Below are positions 13,043 to 25,057 of a stretch of DNA of 64,000 bases, one piece after another. Under the pieces are notes generated by a model. It was given only the letters and a program-made list of their open reading frames with translations. It was not told the DNA's origin and did no database searches. A program made the translations under genes and the position numbers. Source of the stretch: Escallonia rubra. Lineage: Eukaryota > Streptophyta > Magnoliopsida > Escalloniales > Escalloniaceae. Each line of letters starts with the position of its first letter. Position 1 is the first letter of the stretch. The stretch is taken from positions 171,865 through 235,864 of the forward strand of contig JAVXUO010001571.1 of NCBI GenBank assembly GCA_033065855.1, read 5' to 3'.

Positions 13043-16000
13043 ATGAATCTCCGGCCGGAATACTTGTGGCTTTGCCGGCTACTCGAGGAGTCCCTTCGTC
13101 GTTATACAGTCAGTTCCACCATAATCTACACTCCCCCACCCCACCATTTCAACGCCTCTACTCTTTGCCGCCACACTTGGGTTTCAGCAACTCGATTGAC
13201 TGTTCCCCGTCTATCTTGATAAATTGCAGGATCAAGCAGTAATTTCACTAACTAAAGAAAACGAGAAGGACCTACTGATCACTCTCTCTCAGGTACCTTC
13301 ATTCCCCCTCTCACAGATTGCTGCACTTGCTCCTCTAACGCAAACCCTAATCTCTGGGTCACTACTTTTTAGGTTTCGAGACAAATTAAGTCGTGGACCG
13401 ATGAATTTGACTCGGAGTCCGACAATGTCAGACATTCCCTCTCTTTCTCTTTACTACGTTGTTCAAGCATTGTAATTACATCAATTTTTGAACAGGAGTT
13501 GCTGGGAGAAGAACCTTCTGGTGGTGGCAAATCTTGCGTTGGATCTGAAGATCATGACTGTTTTACTGAGGTCATTGGTTATTTGGTATGTCCATCATCT
13601 GGTAAGTGTAAAAGTTAAGTCCTAGTGACAGTGGCGGAGCCAGAACTTAGTTCAAGGTGGGCAACAAAATGATGAATGTGGCAAAGGGGCAAAAAAACAA
13701 GAACTTCAATTCGGCAATTCAAACTTCCCAATTCGTTAGGTGGGCAGTAAATTCAACTTGTTCATGAAAGCTCCAAATTCTCAAACCCCAATTACCAAAT
13801 TCAGTGTTAAATTCTCCCAAATGCCAAATTCTCATTTCCTAATTGCAACCACAAGCAACAATTGTCAATCTCTCAATCCAAAGTACAAAATCCCAACAAA
13901 CCTCAATCTGAAACCTTTACACTCATCACCCGCGAGTAGCAATTGCAATCTGAAAATAAAAATTCAAAATCTCAATCTGAAATTAAAAATTCCACTAGCT
14001 GCCCCAATGCCTAATTGGGACTTGTAAGTTTCAAAACTCAATTATCAAATTCTAATTTGAAACAAAAAGGTAAGGGTTCAGGTTCAAGAATTAGAAATCT
14101 AATAATAAACAAAATCTCAATCTGAAATTAAGAATCCTACTAGCGGCCCCAATTCCTAATTGGGACTTGTAAGTTTCAAAACTCAATTATCAAATTCTAA
14201 TTTGAAACAAAAAGGAAAGGGTTCAGGTTCAAGAATTAGAAATCTAATAATAAACACCGGAAGTCTAGATCTTACCTTGCTTTCAAAGTAGAAGATTAGG
14301 GTTTGCGACTTTGCATGGAAGCAGTGGAGCAATTCCAACAATCAGTGGAAGAGTGGTGGCTTTATATTTGGGGAAAAAAGAGGGTTCTTCATGAGTTTTA
14401 GGCCAAATGGATTGTGGTATAGAAAATTAGGCGAGACACTGATAATTTGGGAAAGAAAATATGAGGAATACGTCATTGTAAATACACCATGACAAATCGA
14501 CAAAGTTGGAGGAATAGATGAATTACTTCAACCATTCTGCCGTAATTGAATCTACCGTCTACGCGACTATGTCGGTCGCCGGAGGTGGACTTGCCGGTGG
14601 AGGCAGTGGGCCGTGGCATTGAGGGCGAAAGGCCGGTGAGGGGATTGAGGAGACGGTGTGCTCCGTGCCTCTCTCCATTATGTGGCTTTAAAGGCTTTGA
14701 AAATAGGGAGACTTTGAAAACAACAGAGAATAAGAGATTTTTTTGTGTTGACTTTAAGCGTAGAACTTTTTTTATTTAGTAAGTTTAGCATTTTTAATGG
14801 CTAAAAAGACATTTTTTTTAAACTATTTTTAGAATTTTCATATAGCTAAACATAAAAAGTGTCTAAAAATAATCTCTTTTAAGCATTTTTAAAAATTTTA
14901 GGTAGGCATTTTTATAATTAAGGAAAAAATATACCATATAATATATAAAGTCACCGAGAAGCAGGTGGGCACCTCCTGTGCCCCCCATTCCCTCCGCCCC
15001 TGCCTAGTGAGGTTAAAATACAAAAAAAGTAATGCAAAAAGTGAATGCTTATCAGTAGTGGCGAATTTATACTAAGGAATAACTACCTTGCTTTGGTCAC
15101 CGTAACATGTGGAAATATTGGGTGGTCAATACAGTCGTGTTACTTTTGCTTACATGGAGAAAATAAATTTGGGATGCCGATGGCTGCGATATAATCCTTT
15201 TTTTCGTTATGGAATTTTGAAAAGATTTAATAACAAGAGGAATGGTATTAGTAGCTTGCTTCAATGAAGAAGGAAGTTCTTTCTTTATTTCCTTCCTTCT
15301 CTTTCTTTACGATGGATTAGTAGACTCTGCTAAGTCTTTGGTCCTTTTACATTAGGGTCAGAGAGTGACTTACCCTGGCTAAGCTTTAAGAGAGTCTATG
15401 GTATCTATTAGCGAATACACAGAGATAGCCCATCGAGGACAGCTTTAGCAGCAATTGTTTTTCATAGCTAGCAGCAAGATTCACCTTTCACTCCGATGAT
15501 GGAGAAAGCTTATACGGATGGCGGCAGAGGAAGAATTCAAATAAGCATAGGAAGGGAGTTTGCTTAAAACACTCCTCGTCTTCCCCGCTTTTAGATAACT
15601 CTTGTCTTCTAGTTCCGGTCATAAGTATGCCGATACAAGCTAAACCGAGCGCGCTGTAGCTTTAGTAAAGGTTCTGCTAGAGTCGTGGTAGTTCATGGAT
15701 GAAAATCCAATTTCATTACCTTATGCACAGGAATAGCTACTGAAATGGGGTGTCAAACTGAACCATCGGCTGGATTAGGTTTTGATCCTTCCGTGAATTG
15801 GTCTAGAGACCTTCTATGTTTCACTGCCCTCTTTGGAGCTTGTCTCCTTGTGGATTCTTTACGTACCTAGAATCTTCTACATTATCCTAAGAAGGTAGAT
15901 GCGTTGTAGGTCCCTCCACCACCTATGCTTAGTTAGGAAAATTACTTACTTTAGCAGACAGCTGGTGTCTTATGCTGCATACGTAGCTTCTTCAAATATA

Positions 16001-19000
16001 CCCCAGTCGATGAGCTTTTTGCCTAGCTGGAGGAACATCAGGGCTCTTTCCCTCCATCTGGTCAAGCATTAACACCATTTGGTTACAAGCCTAATTTCTC
16101 TAAGGAACCCAGTTTTAGTTAATTAAATAGGCCGGTCCTGCTGCTGCCACACTTAACGCTGCAGTTTTTTATAGACATTATGTGATGATGGCAAAACTAG
16201 CGTATTCGCACAAGTTAAAAAAAAAAAAGGAGTATGCAAGTGACCTTGTGCTTTTTTTCTTCAGATCCCTTTGCTTGCAGTCAAGAGCCAATATGTTCAA
16301 CATTTGGCAGGAAATGTTCTTGTGGTCATTTCCAGATTTGCAGCTAGATCTGTACGTTTGAATTTGCTATCTTGCAAGTGCACCTTCACATTCCATATTT
16401 CGGACTTCAAATTCTTGATATAACTTGTTTAACAGGGGAGCTATTGGAATGAATTGTTGCGTTCATTGTGTCTTTACTTGGAATTGTCTCTTTGCAACTC
16501 TCTCTCGTCTTCTTTGGAATCCCAAATAAAGTTGAAATCTTTAGATTGTGATCCATCAAAAGTTGTAGCCTCAAAACTGCTACTGAAAAATGCGAATTGG
16601 TCGTCCGTGGCTGGTATCGTACGAGTTCTACGCACTGTCCTGAAAAATTTAAAGCTGGAATTTGATGATCAACTTTTCATAGTGTACTTGGATTCTGTCA
16701 GTTCTTGTCTTTCAAATTTACCTTTAGATTCGTTGAATGAGGTTCATTTTGGTGAGAATTACGTGTCTTTGAGAAGCTCCAATGGCAATGCTTTGATCGA
16801 GACGGCTTACCATGGTCAGCTGAAGTCATGTTTTGCATTTTGCGGAAGTCTTATTCAGCTATTTTGTTCCTTGGTTGCACAAATTGGTTCACCAGAAGCT
16901 GCAGCTGCTTCTCTGGATAAGCATCCAGCTATCCATGAAATATGCAGCATCATTCCTAAAGTTTTAGCCTGTTGGTGTGGCCCTGAAGGAATATGTAGTA
17001 ACGCGCGCATTGCTCCATACTTCAGACACAAGATTTTGGTATGATCTTTACTTCACTTTCTTTCTTGATGAATTTGGCATTGGTGCTCATTATTTAATTT
17101 CTATTAAATAATTTTGTAGAAGGACTGGAGAGATAATTCATCCATCTACACTTCAGACAAAGATTTTGCTGCTTTTTACTTCAGTTTCTTTCTTGATGAA
17201 TTTGAAATTGGGGGGTATCTTTTTACTCTCTTTTTTCCCTTTATTTTTTTCTTTATTCTTTTATAGACGATTTAGAAATGTAAGATAGTCAGGCTTTTGA
17301 ATGACTCTTTATCTTCCTGTTCTTTGCAAAAGGGCTAGTGATGAAGCAGTTGTGTTTTCCGAAGAGTGAACATCTTAAAGTTCCATTCTACCCAATGTCC
17401 AAGATATCTTGCTGTTTTTGCAAAAGGTCTAGCTATAGAACGGTTGTGGATTCCGAAGGGTTAATATCTTAAAATGTCATTCTGTACTAATAGTTGCTTT
17501 CTACTTGGTAAAATTCAAAAGAGATAAATTTGACGCAAGGAAGTACCTTTCTCAGAGTACCTGTTAACTTTTTCATCATGTTTTCTTCCTTAGGGATGTT
17601 TGTTACTTGGACCACTCATTTTGTCAACGGGCTTCGCATCCTCATTAAAATGCACAATCTCCTTATATGGCTATCTCATCTGGGCAGATGTTTACTCCAG
17701 AAAGTGACCACTTCAGTATATTGCAAAGGTCACCACTTTGGTATACGTAAGCAAGTCAAGACTTCATTAGCGCTCTAATCATATGTCAAGTAAATAAATA
17801 CAAGAACAAAGTATACTATTTAAGTCGACCATAAACAATTTGCAGCGAAAGAAAGCAACATAATTAATTTTTCTTCCAACGAATAGGGAAACTTTGAGAT
17901 AAACGACCAAACTAAAAAGTTTATCAAATAAATTCAATATGGTTTGCATTTACATGACATGGAGCTCAAAATTGATGCCCAGGTTCATCCCTGGTTAAGT
18001 TGCCTGGGTGGTGCAGCGTTTCAGTGCAGCTCATGGACAATCTGTCTGGCAGCAGTTCTTGTTGCACTGACTTAGTACCTGAACTCTGCAGTGGTTTCAG
18101 CTATCACCTCTGACGCGGAGCTTCTCGGTCAAGTGTATTTAGCCTGCATTATGGCTTTGCTTAGCTCCAGTTTTTTGGTCAGATCTTTTTGCTTTCTGTG
18201 ATGGATGTTTCAGTCATTTATACTCCACATCTGGCTAAGTATCACATATGAAATTCGGAATCTTGGTTTCCTCACTGCGTTCAGAATTCAGATCTATATG
18301 CTACTTTCACGGAACTTAGGTTTCTTTGCCTAATCAACACTCCAGTTATCCGTTTGTCTTATTCTTGAGCAAATTATGGATATTTATTCAATAACATCTG
18401 CAACTAGTACCATCTGTATGCTTGTAAACATATATGATACCCTTTCTGCAATGCATGCATTTTTATGTTCTTTTTGACCCCCTTTATATGTATCTCGTAA
18501 TTGCACTGATGAAAAGCTTTTTCTTGCAGATGCTAATGATCAGGCTTAGTTTTCAACTCCAATTGAATCATACCACTCTTTCTTCATGGTTGAATCTTAT
18601 ACACAAATACTTTCAAGACCTTTTATTAGAACCTATAACTCAACTGGAACCTGACCAGGACGATTGTCTCGAAGGCTCCCCTTTTTTGGTCGGCTGTTCC
18701 GTAGAGAAAAAGAGTTTCTCTTCTCGCCACTTGCAAAGACTGGCTGTTTTTCTCTTCCTTAGGTATTCCTTTAGTCTGATCAACCTGAGGGAAAGAACTG
18801 AGGAACAATATGGATGTGCAAATATGAAATCCTGCTTGGTACTTGACCAAGATTGGTCTCCGGAAAGTAGTAGAGAAAAAATCTTGTTCGATCTTTTTGA
18901 GTGGCTCAGAAGGCATCTTCCTGCTAATATCTTGGTAGACCAAGAAAAGTATTTGGAAAGATGCACCAGCTTTGCATTATCCTTCCTCCAGTTGTATATG

Positions 19001-22000
19001 CAGGAGGTTGTGTACATGCTCCCTGTGAAGCTCGTTTTGAAACTTTGTTCATCTATTTAAGGTTTTAGCATTGCTATCTATGCCGTAGACTTGCAAAATT
19101 CATGTGTTATTGGCAAATGGAAGTTGTGCGACTCTATCTGATGTTAGATTACTTTTTGCTTGTGTGTCAAACACATGGAGAATCTTGTGCCTAGCATTTT
19201 AATGGTGGTGCTCTTATGTTTCCAAGAACAGGCATTGCTAAGTTGTAGTTTCGCCTCAGTTCTTGGAAGCAAGTCATGGTAGGCACATTACTCGATTTGG
19301 AATTTAAAACTAGAGACCGCCAAATGTGCATTTTAGAGATCATATGTGGCATGAAATGGAAGGGGTGTGATGCTTTGATTTTAGTTTGTACAAAAGACAG
19401 AGAGATGACTGGTTTTCTGTATTTAGCTTAGTTATCTAGAAATCCACAAAGAATTGCATTCCCTTGTTATAGACCCCATTAATTTCCTTAATTTGGTGGT
19501 ATTTCATTTACCTGTGAAATCCTTTTGGATACATGATAACACCGTGTAAGTTACTAGAACAAAAAGCAAGTATAGTCATATGCTCTAATTTTAGGCGATC
19601 AATGCTTTTCATTAGTTCTATATCCATCTAGATATAAAGAATTGCTGCTTTTTTTGCCTGATGCAAATGTGTTATAGCTTTTTCTCTGACTAATGTTTTC
19701 ACTTCTCTGAAACCTTGAATATATAGCTTAATGCTCAATGGTATCTTGTATTTTCTAGTGATAATTGTTCCTTGCTACAAGTTTTAGGCCTTCCGTGTTA
19801 TTACTATAAACTTCTAACTCTGTTTTACTCTTGGATTGCAGGATGATATGCTATTTGAAGTGCTCTTGCAACTGTTTTCCCTGCCTTTCTGCTCCGAGCT
19901 AGAGTGGGTCGATAAAGATACAAATTTACTTTAGTGGGTGAAGTATGTGAGGAACTGTTAGAGAGTTTCTTACTTCCTTTTGTTGGTTGTGAACAGGATT
20001 CACAGAGGTGAAAAGACTTCTCAGGAGGCAGAGGATGATAAGCTCTTTCTTGTGTCAAACCTTTTTAGCCCCATACGCTTGTTCCATTTATTTCTTGCCG
20101 AGGTAATTTACTCGGTGTATTTTTTATTGCTTATTCATTTATTTCTTGCCGAGAATATTTTCGGTATATCTTATTTCCATGGTGTAACATAAACTTTTAT
20201 CCATACCATAACATTTTTTTCTCTTTTATGTTGTTTCAGCTAATCTATGATCATCAAGTGCTTCTTGATTACCTCATCTCTAAAGATACAGGTGCTAGTT
20301 GTGCTGAATATCTTTTGAGGTATGCTTCATTGCTTTCAGGTTTTCTCTTACCTTTCCTTGCAAATCGGAATGCCTTTGTAGTGTCCAAGAAGTCATTTGG
20401 CACCTGAGAAGACAACCTGCCTATTTTGGCTCTGTGTTTCTCGTTTTTTTCTGAACTTATCTGGGTACATTTTCTTTAGCTGTGTTGATGTATAGGTTAG
20501 GCAACTCTTTCTAGGATATCACTGCTTGCATTTGTTGATTGAAAAGTCTCTTCTCATTCTTCTGACCGATAAATCTGATTTAGTGATGACTTTAGTGTGC
20601 TTTTCCCTTTCCCTTTTTTTGGTGATTTCTTTTGAATACTCTAGGTGCTTGCGCACAGTATGCGAGTCATGGAACTTATTCGCAGAATTTTCGTTGGATG
20701 GCAACTTTGTGAATCGATCATCCTGCAAGAAAAGAAAACTTAATGCTCATTTTCAGGGAGAACTATCCTCTGCAGATGTCCAAGGTAGTACACTTGTTGT
20801 ATTGGTTGAAGATGAATGTGAGGAGCATATATATGGCAGCAAGCACCTTAGAACTAATAAGCTCCCTTTTGAGGATGCTGTGAAGTGTTTGCTTTCACTG
20901 AAAAAGTCTGTGGAGAATCTACACCAGAAGAATCTGTTTCCGTATAATCCAGACGTGCTTCTGCGACGGTGTGTTTTTTGTTGTATTTTTTTCCATTTTA
21001 GTACTATCGTTGGTACTCTCATGCTATTATTTTCTGGTTGGTGGTGGGCTGGGGCTTGCCGCTTCCTGTGTTTATTAACAGCCACAGCTTTAATAGCGGA
21101 TATAAATTAACTTAATTCGTCTTGTGAGTGCTAAGTTCTTGACGTATCAACTTTGTGGTTTGCTTTCTGTAAGAGTTGAGATGTAAAGGAGAGCCGGCGC
21201 TCACTACTTGGGCTAAATGTAATTTTATGATGCATGAATATTGCTAAGAAACCTGTAGCATTGCTTATTAGGATAAGAATTTCGGAAGACTTGCTGTATT
21301 TAGGATTTGATATAGTATGCGGTTCTTGTCAAAAGTTTCAGACACGGGATTTGCATTCATGTTCTGTTTTAACTAGAACCATTTGAGAATTACAGAGATA
21401 TCTGATTGTTCAAACTCCAGAGAAGTTCGGAACCCTAGGTCTTTACTTGGGGGGCCATTGTATTTATGTGCGCCGATCTAACCATTACCATTCAGGATCT
21501 AGAGTTTAATATCAGCGTTTGTGTGAACTTCTTGGACATATAAAGGAGAAGAACATGGATACCTTTTCATATAAAATATTGTTAGGTCATTGTATTTATG
21601 TGCGCCTATGTAACCATTACTATTTAGGAATCTAGAGTTTAATATCAGCGTTTGTGTGAACTTCTTGGATATATGAAGGAGAAGAACATGGATACCTTTT
21701 CATATAAAATATTGTTATGAGGTCTAGGAATCATATCAGGAAAGACCGCATTACTTGAGATGATTGGTGGTGCCAAGTTCCAAAAAGCTATCATTTAGAA
21801 ACTGCTTTCCTCCCTTCCCAAGAAAAGAAAAGGGACATAGTTTCCTACTCTGAATTGATTAGGGAAAGATTTCGTGCTGAATTTTTAGGAGTTTTCCCAA
21901 CTCCTGTTTCAGAAGGAAAGTGATGATTCCCGCCTAACGTTTAAGATGGATGTTTTAACAAGAAAGAGAGGGTGTGTGGGGGGAGGAAAAGGGTGTTATT

Positions 22001-22410
22001 TCATGTCCATTTTTTAAACTATGGACATTGATAGGACTCTAGTTTTTTTTTATTGGTGAGAGGTTCTACATAAATTTTAAGGTTTAAAATTTGACTTTTT
22101 TCATATGGGTGATGTATATGTTTTCTTTTAAAAAATATAACAGTTGGTGTGTTTATGTTTTCTCATAAGATACATAACAAAACATAGTGCTAGTGTCAAC
22201 AACCTTAACTTGATTGTGAAACATGTCTATGGGGTAGGTTATCATCTTAGAATGTAAATGCATTTTCTAAGTTTGAACTTTTTTTTGAGGTCAATACCAG
22301 TATTTCCTTATTATGTTCTGCAAGATTAACGAGGCATACGATTCATGACTAACTGCTTGCCCTCTCATTGCAGTTTGTCAAGATTTCAGGAATTTTGCCA
22401 TAAGCACTAG
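13043..22410 (+). CDS. Protein Lines homologue (LINS1-like), ten exons
   Basis: Exons read as 13043-13108, 13230-13292, 13373-13585, 16265-16351, 16436-17038, 18530-19006, 19842-19903, 19997-20102, 20240-20319 plus 20645-20968, and a last exon 22374-22410 (eleven coding blocks if counted singly). All join in phase and give about 705 residues. The N-terminal part (ESLRRYT, LTKENEKDLLITLSQVSRQI, VKSQYVQHLAGNVLVVISRF) and the C-terminal part (SPIRLFHLFLAELIYDHQV, LLDYLISKDTGASCAEYLL, RCLRTVCESWNLF) match my memory of the plant members of the LINES_N/LINES_C families. Human LINS1 carries a similar LLDFLIS ... EYFVRYL block. Its biochemical role in plants is not known to me. The first exon and the third (71 codons, which could hide a small intron) are the least certain. 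Confidence 0.82.
13629..15002. mobile_element. Non-autonomous hAT-superfamily DNA transposon
   Basis: The element is flanked by a perfect 8-bp direct repeat CCTAGTGA (13621-13628 and 15003-15010). It begins CAGTGGCGGAGCCAGAA and ends in the complement of CAGGGGCGGAGGGAATG. The 8-bp duplication and the CAGNGG-type terminal inverted repeats are diagnostic of hAT elements. No transposase frame is present, so it is non-autonomous (1374 bp). It lies in an intron of the Lines-like gene in a gene-neutral position. Confidence 0.88.
13972..14257. repeat. Two-copy ~143-bp tandem repeat inside the hAT element
   Basis: Two adjacent copies each begin TCTCAATCTGAAATTAA and run through TTGGGACTTGTAAGTTTC to AATCTAATAATAAAC. 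They differ at only a few positions, indicating recent duplication within the transposon. Confidence 0.85.
15240..16140. other. Organelle-like (possible NUMT) DNA in an intron of the Lines-like gene
   Basis: As in the NUP58 intron, this block has the balanced, phrase-rich texture of plant mitochondrial non-coding DNA and no host coding frame. No mitochondrial gene was identified, so the call rests on appearance. Edges are approximate. Confidence 0.3.
17011..17211 (+). repeat. Partial duplication of an exon 3' end and splice-donor region
   Basis: The segment 17011-17087, spanning the end of the 603-bp exon and its donor (GATTTTG|GTATGATC), is repeated at 17141-17211 with the same TTTCTTTCTTGATGAATTTG. 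In the second copy the donor position reads GATTTTGCTGC, so it lacks GT and should not compete for splicing. Confidence 0.7.
21453..21720. repeat. Two-copy ~134-bp tandem duplication in the last intron of the Lines-like gene
   Basis: Two adjacent copies share ATTGTATTTATGTGCGCC, GAGTTTAATATCAGCGTTTG and ACCTTTTCATATAAAATATT, with a handful of differences. Confidence 0.85.
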
Positions 22411-24158
22411 AGTATGTCAAACTTACAATTGGACGAATCATTTTGGACCTCTTGTCCCATCATGTTGTCAATCATCTCTGGATACAATATCCTGATATCT
22501 GCACAAAAAGTTGTTCTTCATGATAGTATACATATGGGGGAACCTGCTGTCTCGTGGCGCCACTTCCAGATTGGTTGGCCTGACAGTGCTTACTTTACTG
22601 AGATTTCATCTCAGAAGAGACTTCATCTCATCAGAAGATGATTATATGGGAGTTGAGAGTTGGAGACACAAATCAAGGGCAAGTCTTGGGTTTGCTTCCA
22701 ACTTTATCCAAATTCCTTAACTGATTGGCTATTGCTTAACCAGAAAAAATTTCAAAACCCCCGTGGACCCCCTGATGCAGTACGCAATAGCAAAGGCTTT
22801 GAGACAGCTAGAGATAACACATGTAACTTGCTCTGCATTTATTACCGAGTTAAAGCTTTGTGCTTTCTGGCATTCGTGTGGTCCCTTGATTAGGTGAAGC
22901 AAGTCCGTTTCTTCTTTTAATTTATCTCGTTCGAAAACTACTGCACAGGGACTAGACATATTTAACGACCTTTAATTACATGAGAGAGATAAATGTTCAA
23001 TGTTGAACATGCTTTGCTTGTTCCTTTTTACGGGATGATGAGGTGAACTTTGATAATTACCTATTCTAAGTCATGTGCGCTTCGTTCCACAACGAGCATA
23101 GTTTAAATTACTAATTTTCTATATATATCATATGGCATATTGTTATCTGTACTTGCTATTATATATCATCTGGTTTCATATTAGCTGTTTTCTGTTTTTT
23201 CCCAGTTTCAAGCTTTAACTACTACTTCGTATGCGCCAATGGCTTTTTTGCATATGACCTACCTAGTCTCGGTGTTAATTCAGACTTTGCTTTTCATGGA
23301 AGCTAGAATGCAAAAGATTGATGCAGCAAGTAGACCACAAGTTTTACCGGTAGGCATGCATTACCGAGACTAAAAGCTTCTAAAATGAAATTGATGCGAG
23401 TTATCAGTTAGTGTACATTACTGTGTACTTGCTCTAATGAATTTTTTTGGAATCCTAGTCTATAAGAATGAGAGTTTTCGTCGTTTATTTGCATATCGGT
23501 TTGTGACTTTAGACTGCAAGTGTTTACATCGAAACTTTTAACCTTCATAGCTTCAGAATAGCTGCTCCAGACGAACCTTGTACAACGGTTTTTATGCAAG
23601 AAAAGAGAAGGCTACTCTTGAAAGCAATTACTGAACATGCATAAGCAGCGACAATCTCAAGAGAAAAACCTTGAATGATTGTTTTTTTTAGGGCATGTTT
23701 CCATGGGTTCAATGGCTGTGAAGATTGAGAATTCGTTTTGGTAATAGCCTGTTTTCAGTTTGCCTGCGTAGGACTAAAGCTGGACGCAAAGGCCTCTTAC
23801 TCGAGGAGAGGAGGTGGTGGAAACCTTGACATGTTTGAATGTGGAACAAAAGCTTCCGGGACCTAATGGTTCCTCAATGACTTCATCTTCAGAGACTATG
23901 ATAAATTGCTAGAGAAGCAATTAGTTCCTTCAAAGGGTTGAAACTTGGGGGTTTGTAGATTGATTATTGGTAGGGTATCAGGCAGCGTTACAAGGAAAGG
24001 TACTAAAGAAAGGTACACGCCTAGCATGCCTGATATTTTAAGACTGATTTTTGTCAACACTGGAGAACAAAGAAGACCATTTGAATTAGTTGCGTGAGAC
24101 GTGCTTCATTGATGCAACCTCGTGGGTAGCGACATCCGTTATCTGTCGGTTTATAGAA

Positions 24159-24209
<51 letters not shown>

Positions 24210-25057
24210 GTCGAAACTGAGAGAATATAACATTCTCTTTCCTACTTGGCATGTCTCTCTTTATGCCATTTGGCATTCAACCAATCATATAAATTTTACT
24301 TTTCTTTCTCTTCCACATAGCATGTCCCACTTAAAAACAAATCTCTCTCCATAAATTTTAAATTTATATCTCATTTTAATCAATATCTTATTCAAATCTT
24401 GAAACTTTCCAATATTTTGCACAAGTCTAACATGTTTTCATAATCTAACAAGATTAATCTCCTTCCTTTCACATTATTATAAGTCATATAAAATATTTTT
24501 TTATAAATATGTTTGTATATACGTATAATTATCTCTCATATCATATTTTTTCTTATATCGCATAACTTTTTATACTGTTCTAGGTGAGTTTTATTAGTAA
24601 AAACCTCAATACATGGGTTCTTAACATTGTTACTAAAAATGGTAAAAAAAAAAACTCATAAAAGGTGAAAATAACATTATTTGTTATTTGTATTCGACAT
24701 ATAAGTATGAATTTTTAATTAGCCGTTATAGGTCCCGTGTGCAACGCACGGAATTAATACTAGTATGATATGATTTGCCTCGTTTCTTGTTATTATTGTA
24801 TCCTTATCTAAGTTTTTTTTGTGGTTAATGCACCTCTACTTGACAATAAAGAAGCAGACCCAATTATACGCCAGACAGACATACGACAGCCCAAATTTGT
24901 TTATACTGAAGTTGTTAATAATTATTCATGTCAATCTTAATCCGTTGCTATTTTTGTAAGCAGCAGTAAAGCTGTGCTGAGCCCTTATATGCAAGGCGAG
25001 GCAACGCTGCTAATTAGGCTTGTATACTTGCGCATGCGTGCAAGTTAAAAGAAGGAA
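22411..25057. other. Intergenic region between the Lines-like and MES genes
   Basis: The first few hundred bases should be the 3' UTR of the Lines-like gene. A pure (TA)n microsatellite occupies about 24164-24205, and a Helitron-like 3' end lies at 24735-24763. A weak TATATG stretch near 24986 may serve the downstream MES gene. No coding gene was recognised. Confidence 0.6.
24735..24763 (+). mobile_element. Helitron-like 3' terminus
   Basis: A short GC-rich hairpin (CCGTG, loop, CACGG) is followed ten bases later by CTAG and then a T, the arrangement seen at Helitron 3' ends (hairpin plus CTRR, insertion at A/T). The element would extend leftward on this strand, possibly to the TCGAAACTGAGAG near 24211, giving about 0.55 kb. 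The 5' end is not certain and no Rep/helicase is present. Confidence 0.45.

Noticed and set aside
20526-21110. 194-codon single frame as an independent gene
   Set aside because: It covers an exon of the Lines-like gene plus flanking intron read-through; the splice sites at 20645 and 20968 give the family-consistent protein.
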